Below, piece by piece: positions 58,581 to 64,000 of a stretch of 64,000 nt of DNA. The translations under genes and the position numbers were made by a program. Source of the stretch: DAOUJW01 sp034422115 (GTDB lineage Bacteria > Chloroflexota > Dehalococcoidia > Lucifugimonadales > UBA2985). Where the stretch lies: assembly GCA_034422115.1 (NCBI GenBank), contig DAOUJW010000021.1, forward strand, positions 75,008-139,007. Direction: 5' to 3'. The notes under the pieces were generated by a model that was not told the DNA's origin, did no database searches, and was given only the letters and a program-made list of their open reading frames with translations. Position 1 is the stretch's first letter, and every line of letters starts with the position of its first letter.

Positions 58581-59801
58581 GTGCCAGTTTCTTCTCGTGC
58601 TAAACTGGTAATCACTGTGTCACTCCTAATTGTTGCCTTCTTGGCTGCATGTGGAGATGATGAGCCAGAGTCAGTAGATGGCACGGCTGCATACACCTCT
58701 CCGCCCATAGAGGCCACACCTACGACAACAACTGAACCAACGTTGCCGCCTGTTGAGGTATCGCCCACGGCTGCGCCAACTACTACGCCGGCGCCAACAC
58801 TACCACCTCCACTAGCCAGGCCTGTGGCGGTCCTAACGGCTACGCCTGAACCAACACTGCCTCGTGTAATTGCCACAGCTACAGCGACGTCTGAACCAAC
58901 TCTCCCTCCAGTAGAGGTCACATCCACAGTAATCGATTCACTCTCAGGAACGCCAGATGACGGCTTGGGTGACACAACAGAATTCGAAACCCCAACCTTT
59001 ACTTCCATCAGCGCCGGCGAGGATCACGCTTGTGGTATAACTGCAGAGGGCACTGTAGTATGCTGGGGTTATGATGGGTTCAGCCGAGCCACCCCGCCAG
59101 ACGGTTCCTTTACCTCCGTCAGCGCCGGAGGGTATCACACTTGTGGTATAACTGTCGAGAATACCATAGTCTGCTGGGGAAGATACTACACTGAAGGCCT
59201 TCGTACCCCGCCCGGCGGCTTCTTTATTTCTGTCAGTGCCGGGCGCGATAGCACCTGTGGGATAAGGAACGACAGCAAGGTAATCTGCTGGTCCAACGAG
59301 AGTTTTGCTCCTATGCCCCGTTCCTCGTCTTTCCAAGGAACCTTCACCTCATTCAGTATTGGACGCAATCATGGTTGTGGGGTGCGACCCGACAGTACCG
59401 TCTTCTGCTGGGGTGCATACGAAGCCGGCCAGTCTTCTCCGCCAGACATGTCCTTTACCTCCGTCAGCGTTGGGGAGGCGCACTCATGCGGGATAACGAC
59501 CGACAGCGCCGTCGCCTGCTGGGGGGATAACTGGCTTGACCAATCCTCGCCGCCGGTTGGATCATTCATCTCTGTCAGCGCCGGGGCGGAGCACAACTGC
59601 GGCGTGAGAACTGACGGCACAATTGCTTGCTGGGGCACCAATTACTCTGGTGAGACCACGCCTCCTGAAGGGAAATTCACCGCGGTTAGCTGTGGTGCCT
59701 TCTACAGCTGTGGATTAAAGGTAGATGGCACCGTCGTCTGCTGGGGAGATGATGGCGGCTATGGTCGAGCTACACCTCCAATGAGATCAGCCGCAAGTTA
59801 G
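58581..59801 (+). CDS. RCC1-like repeat lipoprotein
   Basis: 406 residues from GTG 58581. Signal plus lipobox VAFLAAC, then a Thr/Pro-rich linker of about 110 residues (PTTTTEPTLPPVEVSPTAAP). From about residue 139 there are seven repeats of about 37 residues of the form FTSVSAGxxHxCGIxxDxxVxCWG, each with two Cys, which should make a seven-bladed propeller like RCC1. Each repeat's Cys pair could form a disulfide outside the cell. No other domain is seen. Function unknown; adhesion or ligand binding is the usual guess. Confidence 0.85.
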   Translation: MPVSSRAKLVITVSLLIVAFLAACGDDEPESVDGTAAYTSPPIEATPTTTTEPTLPPVEVSPTAAPTTTPAPTLPPPLARPVAVLTATPEPTLPRVIATATATSEPTLPPVEVTSTVIDSLSGTPDDGLGDTTEFETPTFTSISAGEDHACGITAEGTVVCWGYDGFSRATPPDGSFTSVSAGGYHTCGITVENTIVCWGRYYTEGLRTPPGGFFISVSAGRDSTCGIRNDSKVICWSNESFAPMPRSSSFQGTFTSFSIGRNHGCGVRPDSTVFCWGAYEAGQSSPPDMSFTSVSVGEAHSCGITTDSAVACWGDNWLDQSSPPVGSFISVSAGAEHNCGVRTDGTIACWGTNYSGETTPPEGKFTAVSCGAFYSCGLKVDGTVVCWGDDGGYGRATPPMRSAAS

Positions 59802-59842
59802 ACAGCTCTCAAAGGAATCAAGGCCTCAATACGCTCTCTCTG

Positions 59843-60787
59843 CTACGCGCTGTCCCGGAGTATCTGAGCCACCTCCTCCATGTCCTCCGGCGTGAGATGC
59901 CAGTCGGCGGCCTTTGCGTTGGCGGTCACCTGCTCCGGGCGTGTGGCCCCGGCGATTACCGAGCTTACGGCGGACCTGCCCAGCAGCCAGGCGATTGCCA
60001 GCTCCACTATGGGGTGGCCCCGCTCCTCGGCGAAGTTCTCAAGACGGGAGAGCAGCGCAAAGTTCCTCTCCGTCAGCGTGCGCTGCTGCGCCCTCTCGTT
60101 GCCGGCGAAACGGGTGCCCTCCGGCACAGGCTCGCCCTGGCGGTACTTGCCCGTCAGGAAGCCGCTTGCCAGGGGGAAGTAGGGGATGACCCCCACGTTG
60201 TACGCCTCGCAGAAGGGCAGCAGCTCCCGCTCCACCTCCCGGTTCAGCAAGCTGTACTCCGGCTGGACGCTGACAAAGGAGTTGAGGTTCAGCGCCTTCG
60301 ACGTCCAGTACGCCTCGCACACCTGCCAGGCGGCAAAGTTGGAGCACCCGACGTATCGCACCTTGCCCTGGCGCACCAGGTCGTCCAGGGCCCGCAGCGT
60401 TTCCTCAATGGGCGTGGTAGGATCGGTGAAGTGAATCTGGTACAGGTCAATGTAGTCGGTCTGGAGTCGGCGCAGGCTGGCCTCCACCTGCTCCATGATG
60501 TGGTGGCGGGAGTTGCCCTTGTCGTTGGGGCCGTCGCCCATAGCGCCGGAGACCTTGGTGGCGATGAGCGCCTGGCTGCGAATCCCCTTGAGGGTCTCAC
60601 CGATGTGCTGCTCAGACACGCTCCTGCCGTAGATGTTGGCGGTGTCGATGAAGTTGATTCCCTCGTCCATGCACTGGCGAAGGACGGCCGCCGACTGCTC
60701 GGCGTCGATCCTGCCCCCGAAGTTGTTGGTCCCAAGGCCGACGGTGGACACCTTAAGCCCCGACGAACCAAGCTGGCGGTACTCCAT
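59843..60787 (-). CDS. Aldo/keto reductase
   Basis: 314 residues. Signatures: MEYRQLGSSGLKVSTVGLGT at the start, FIDTANIYGRSVSEQHIGET with the catalytic Tyr, ATKVSGAMGDGPNDKGNSRH, DLYQIHFTDPTTPIEETLRA, VGCSNFAAWQVCEA, and the NADPH site AVSSVIAGATRPEQVTANAK. Likely NADPH-dependent carbonyl reductase of the AKR11/12-like type. Substrate unknown. Confidence 0.93.
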   Translation of the reverse strand: MEYRQLGSSGLKVSTVGLGTNNFGGRIDAEQSAAVLRQCMDEGINFIDTANIYGRSVSEQHIGETLKGIRSQALIATKVSGAMGDGPNDKGNSRHHIMEQVEASLRRLQTDYIDLYQIHFTDPTTPIEETLRALDDLVRQGKVRYVGCSNFAAWQVCEAYWTSKALNLNSFVSVQPEYSLLNREVERELLPFCEAYNVGVIPYFPLASGFLTGKYRQGEPVPEGTRFAGNERAQQRTLTERNFALLSRLENFAEERGHPIVELAIAWLLGRSAVSSVIAGATRPEQVTANAKAADWHLTPEDMEEVAQILRDSA

Positions 60788-60870
60788 GTTAGCGCTCCTT
60801 CCTGAATAGTTGTGGCTTCACGCATTATATGGCATTTGCCCCCCTGGTGCGACCGCGAGGTGTACGCCCT

Positions 60871-60900
60871 TTGCCCGCGGAAGGCAGATTGGTATATAAT
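60871..60900 (+). promoter_or_regulatory. Promoter of the GNAT gene
   Basis: TTGCCC (60871-60876), 18 bases, TATAAT (60895-60900), 18 bases before the ATG. Confidence 0.5.
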
Positions 60901-60918
60901 CCCGTTTTCTATCGCGCC

Positions 60919-61545
60919 ATGAATGAGCCGCTCGTCAACCCAATACGCCCGGACCAGGTCACCGATGCCGCGCGCGTAATGGCCGACGCCTTCGCGAACG
61001 CTCCCCGCTACACCTACCTGCTGCCCGACGCCACGCAGCGCCACGCGCAACTGCCCTGGTACTGGCAGGCGACCATCCGCGCCGCCCTCCACTCCGGCGG
61101 AGTCGTGCACGTGGCCCATGACTCGACTAACAGCACGGTGCTGGGCGTCACCATCTGGAGTCCACCGGAGCGGCGCAAGAACGGCGTCCTGACCCTGCTG
61201 CGGTCCGGCCTGTGGGCGCTGCCCCTCCGGCTCGGCGTCCCGGCCTGGCAACGGCGCAGGGCTCTTGGCCCTCTGCTGGCCGCCCTGGGGCCGCCCCACC
61301 CGTGCTGGCACCTGAACAGCATAGGCGTCGACCCCTCCACCCAGCGCTCTGGCGTGGGCACGGCCCTCATCAACAACGTGCTCCCCCGCATAGACGCCGA
61401 CTCCCTGCCCGCGTTCCTGGACACGTCCCAGCCGGACAACCTTGGCTACTACGAGCGTTTCGGCTTCAGGGTCACGGCGGAGCTGTCGCTGCCCAACGGC
61501 GCGCCCCTCTGGGGCATGACGCGACCGCCCGTCGCGCGTGGGTGA
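60919..61545 (+). CDS. GNAT-family N-acetyltransferase
   Basis: 208 residues from ATG 60919. It has the form of the acetyltransferases that begin RPDQVTDAARVMADAFANAP. The acetyl-CoA loop is LNSIGVDPSTQRSGVGTALI (close to GVGTALIN), followed by PAFLDTSQPDNLGYYERFGF and RVTAELSLPNGAPLWGMTRP. These features fit small-molecule or puromycin-type acetyltransferases. Substrate unknown. Confidence 0.87.
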   Translation: MNEPLVNPIRPDQVTDAARVMADAFANAPRYTYLLPDATQRHAQLPWYWQATIRAALHSGGVVHVAHDSTNSTVLGVTIWSPPERRKNGVLTLLRSGLWALPLRLGVPAWQRRRALGPLLAALGPPHPCWHLNSIGVDPSTQRSGVGTALINNVLPRIDADSLPAFLDTSQPDNLGYYERFGFRVTAELSLPNGAPLWGMTRPPVARG

Positions 61546-61859
61546 GGGGGGCTGGCTGGTTGTGGTTTCACGTTTTTTGTAGCGTTTGACCACTGGGGGC
61601 GACTGTGTGGGGGCTCTGGAGTATACATCTAAAAGCGCGTGTGCTAGACTCCTTTTTGCGACAGATACCGGGGTATTGCCAGTGCCAAGGTGCAGGCATG
61701 GATTCCTCCATGCCCCCTTGTGTCCTTGGTGTTGGCAGCGGTATCTGTCGCAGGAATCCTGCCCGTCACGAGGGGGCGACCTGTTGGAGAGTTGCATTTC
61801 CAACAAGCGCGGTTCCTTTCGCCGGGCCGGAGAAGAATCCGACCTTGAAAGGAGCCGAC
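61546..61859. other. 314-bp leader region with a long hairpin
   Basis: Probably the promoter (TATACA near 61623 or TAGACT at 61645-61650) and a 5' untranslated leader of about 200 bases for the lipoprotein at 61860. It contains the long hairpin 61658-61751 and a short TTGGA...TCCAA hairpin near 61784-61804. No gene. Confidence 0.65.
61658..61751 (+). promoter_or_regulatory. Long imperfect hairpin in a 5' leader
   Basis: Outer stem GCGACAGATACC/GGTATCTGTCGC (12 bp), middle stem TGCCAGTGCCAAGG/CCTTGGTGTTGGCA (14 pairs, three G-U) and inner stem GGCATGGA/TCCATGCC (8 bp) around loop TTCC. The internal loops are GGGGTAT opposite GC and TGCA opposite CCCTTGTGT. G-U pairs suggest selection as RNA on the plus strand. 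Confidence 0.6.
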
Positions 61860-62906
61860 ATGAACCGCTTAAGAATCTCATTGGGACCTCTCATCAACCC
61901 TGCGTCCACCGCCGCACTGCTCATTGCCATTCTGGTTTTGGCGGTTGGATGCACATCTGAAACCCCCGCTCCAGAGCCGCCGCCAACCTCTAACGCTCCA
62001 TTGACTACTTCTCCCACTGCTACTCCACTCCCAACACCAACCCCTGAGCCGGCCTCTACTCCGCGCCCAACTCCAACGCCCGGGCCAACTGCTACACCAA
62101 CTCAAACGCCGACACCCGCGCCAACTGCCACACCGACTCAAATCCCTACACCCACACCAACCGCTACGCCAACCCAGACCCCGACACCAACCCCTGAGCC
62201 AACTATAGACCCAACAATAGGTTGTGATGACGAGTGGTTGATAGATGGGATTCTGGAATTATCGGAAGAAAGGGAGAGTACCTTCTCGCCTCGTATTCTA
62301 AAGCTGTACGATGACAAGCTAGAGGAAATGGAGCGCACAACTAAGCTGTTACGCTGCAAGGCTGAGGCAAAACTGAGTGCTGGTGGCGACCACTTTATCA
62401 CCTATTCTTACGAGATAGACAGGGATGGCGACACTTTTATTGGGTACAGCGTCGGAGACCCTGTGCCGCCGCCAGGTGCCGTTCTGGGTGACGCATTCCC
62501 CATTGGCGGAGTCATGATAGGCGCAGACGGCGCGGAGGTCCGAGTATTGCAGATTACAGCAGACGCCTGGCCACTTGTATTTGCAGAAAACCGATATAAC
62601 GACCCCCCGGAGCAGGGTAACCGCTTCTTTATGATTCGATTGGAGATCGTCATCCCAGCGGATGCCCTGCAGTCGGTTGACGTTAGCGAGTATGATTTCG
62701 AGCTCATCGGCGACAATAGGCTGATTTACACCTATAGTGATGATTGCGGCATCATACCTGATGAATTAGATCGCGAACTCTTCCCTGGAGGTAGCGCCGA
62801 GGGTAATGTCTGCTTTGAGATTCCGCAAACCGAGCGTGGACTGATACTGATATATAAGCCTGGGTACGGTGAGGAAAACAGACGGTTCCTCCAGCTTACG
62901 GAGTAA
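61860..62906 (+). CDS. Lipoprotein with Thr/Pro-rich linker and DUF4352-like domain
   Basis: 348 residues from ATG 61860 (GGAG upstream). Signal and lipobox ILVLAVGC, then a linker of about 85 residues of TPTP-type repeats (TPTPTATPTQTPTPTPEPT). The folded part begins GCDDEWLIDGILELSEERES and has an immunoglobulin-like domain at the end (NRFFMIRLEIVIPADALQSV, YDFELIGDNRLIYTYSDDCG and GNVCFEIPQTERGLILIYKP), which resembles DUF4352/telokin-like extracellular domains. The linker type matches those of the two other lipoproteins in the window. Function unknown. Confidence 0.8.
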   Translation: MNRLRISLGPLINPASTAALLIAILVLAVGCTSETPAPEPPPTSNAPLTTSPTATPLPTPTPEPASTPRPTPTPGPTATPTQTPTPAPTATPTQIPTPTPTATPTQTPTPTPEPTIDPTIGCDDEWLIDGILELSEERESTFSPRILKLYDDKLEEMERTTKLLRCKAEAKLSAGGDHFITYSYEIDRDGDTFIGYSVGDPVPPPGAVLGDAFPIGGVMIGADGAEVRVLQITADAWPLVFAENRYNDPPEQGNRFFMIRLEIVIPADALQSVDVSEYDFELIGDNRLIYTYSDDCGIIPDELDRELFPGGSAEGNVCFEIPQTERGLILIYKPGYGEENRRFLQLTE

Positions 62907-62925
62907 AAGGTCATCACATAATTGA

Positions 62926-62954
62926 GAAAGGCCCCGAATCGATCGGGGCCTTTC
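62926..62954. terminator. Bidirectional-type terminator
   Basis: GAAAGGCCCCGA-ATCGA-TCGGGGCCTTTC, then TTTGATTTTC. It serves the lipoprotein gene and, on the other strand, the membrane gene whose end is at 62980. Confidence 0.8.
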
Positions 62955-62979
62955 TTTGATTTTCTTAGCAAAGAAGGAA

Positions 62980-63390
62980 TCATATCCATATCCACAAAAC
63001 TCCGCCCACAATCAAAAGTTTTGCAATCGCAAAAGCTACCCACTCTTGTTTGGTTACACGGTCGCGGCGTAGTTTCTTGCCCCAAGAGCAGTACAAATTG
63101 TAGTGACCAGCCAGCACAAATGGGTAGGTCGCGAACACGACTATAGAGGTTCCCAACAGCTTGGCAACCGACTCGGTTGAAATAGTATGCGAAAGGGGTA
63201 CCAAGAAAACTCCGACACCCAGCACAAAAAAGGACACAGTAGCAATAGCATCCGGTAGTGTTAGCCATGTTCTCTCATCGACTGATTCCATAGCGATTTC
63301 GCGGTTGATGCGCCAAATGAGAGCACCAGCCTGGAAACCAGCCAACACACCTGCAACTGTCCAGAGCTGAGTCAGTCCTATCGATTCCAT
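62980..63390 (-). CDS. Four-helix membrane protein, function unknown
   Basis: 136 residues with four hydrophobic helices: LWTVAGVLAGFQAGALIW, ATVSFFVLGVGVFLVPLS, LGTSIVVFATYPFVLAGH and AIAKLLIVGGVLWIWI. Short basic loops. The sequence is less GC-rich than the neighbourhood. It ends at the shared terminator. No family recognised. Confidence 0.75.
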   Translation of the reverse strand: MESIGLTQLWTVAGVLAGFQAGALIWRINREIAMESVDERTWLTLPDAIATVSFFVLGVGVFLVPLSHTISTESVAKLLGTSIVVFATYPFVLAGHYNLYCSWGKKLRRDRVTKQEWVAFAIAKLLIVGGVLWIWI

Positions 63391-63479
63391 TACTTCTCCC
63401 TGAAATCCGAGGCAGGAATCTCTTGTGGACGATACCCTATCAGAGAAAATCCAAGATTACAAATTAAGTCATAAAAGGC

Positions 63480-63506
63480 AAGCGCCCCACTTAAAGCGGG
63501 GCGCTT
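63480..63506 (-). terminator. Terminator after tRNA-fMet
   Basis: On the minus strand AAGCGCCCC-GCTTTAAGT-GGGGCGCTT followed by GCCTTTTATG. It ends the 23S-tRNA transcript. Confidence 0.75.
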
Positions 63507-63516
63507 CGCTCATTAT

Positions 63517-63591
63517 TGGTAGCGGGGGTTGGATTTGAACCAACGACCTTCGGGTTATGAGCCCGACGAGCTGCCACTGCTCCACCCCGCG
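63517..63591 (-). tRNA. Initiator tRNA-fMet (anticodon CAT), CCA encoded
   Basis: CGCGGGG acceptor strand with an unpaired first base: C1 opposite T72. Three G-C pairs are next to the anticodon loop (GGG-CTCATAA-CCC). Both are initiator marks. Anticodon CAT; the T arm is GTTGGTTCAAATCCAAC. It lies 45-50 bases after the 3' end of the 23S gene. Confidence 0.93.
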
Positions 63592-63639
63592 CCGGTTGGG
63601 TGCAACAACTGAAACAGAGATTTACGAGACTGAATGAGG

Positions 63640-64000
<361 letters not shown>

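Noticed and set aside
61658..61751. Integron attC site
   Set aside because: The hairpin ends lack the GTTRRRY/RYYYAAC core sites and there is no cassette array.
63391..63516. 5S rRNA gene hidden behind tRNA-fMet
   Set aside because: The space holds only a terminator and AT-rich DNA; no 5S-like segment of about 115 bases was recognised.

Overview
The window is GC-rich bacterial chromosome with short intergenic gaps, many genes in short operons, and frequent GTG or TTG starts. Gene content fits Chloroflexota, most likely a Dehalococcoidia/SAR202-type lineage: a VLRF1-type release factor beside mutS2, a DUF385 (F420-type) protein, a cysS-ispF-ispD block, a TGS-less ThrRS, and heavy loading of GC-rich palindromic repeats between genes. 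That assignment is inference; no 16S gene is in the window, only the 3' end of a 23S gene.

Layout. 1-6.3 kb: glmS (5' end missing), dgt, dnaG and rpoD in one direction, a macromolecular-synthesis operon with a good internal promoter inside dnaG. 6.3-8.7 kb: a transposon-like repeat, then a TlpA-like thioredoxin lipoprotein and a CcdA-like membrane electron carrier. 8.9-31 kb: an accessory-rich stretch with five toxin-antitoxin modules (two HicAB, BrnTA, HigBA with a peptidase-fused antitoxin, VapBC), a large stand-alone N6-adenine methylase with a possible N-terminal nuclease region, and small enzymes. Set into it are housekeeping genes: five tRNAs, endonuclease V, prfB with a programmed +1 frameshift, thrS, and a thioredoxin-fold disulfide oxidoreductase whose second active site reads UGA-Pro-His-Cys, a strong selenocysteine candidate.

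31-43 kb: gatB-secG, a SAM hydrolase, an FAD-linked oxidase operon, then the minus-strand blocks PIN/TRAM-ispD-ispF-cysS and mutS2-VLRF1. 43-56 kb: an alpha/beta hydrolase behind a Shine-Dalgarno-sequestering hairpin, CIRCE-controlled groESL, a flippase-like protein, rsmG, moaD-moaE, pyrF-DUF951, and thiL-tsaE-tsaB followed by ndk, with rsfS converging on it. 56-64 kb: a collagen-repeat lipoprotein (ABC solute-binding), an RCC1-repeat lipoprotein, an aldo/keto reductase, a Thr/Pro-rich lipoprotein behind a long RNA-like hairpin, then tRNA-fMet and the 3' end of 23S rRNA on the minus strand, with no 5S gene between or just after them.

Themes. Several genes (nfi, thiL, gatB, both hicA) have a -10 box 7-11 bases before the start codon, so they are probably transcribed without a leader. 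A TGCTATAAT-type extended -10 recurs. Three transposon-like elements with GAGACC ends are nested inside other palindromic repeats, and one has an exact 5-base duplication that matches an intact empty site elsewhere in the window.
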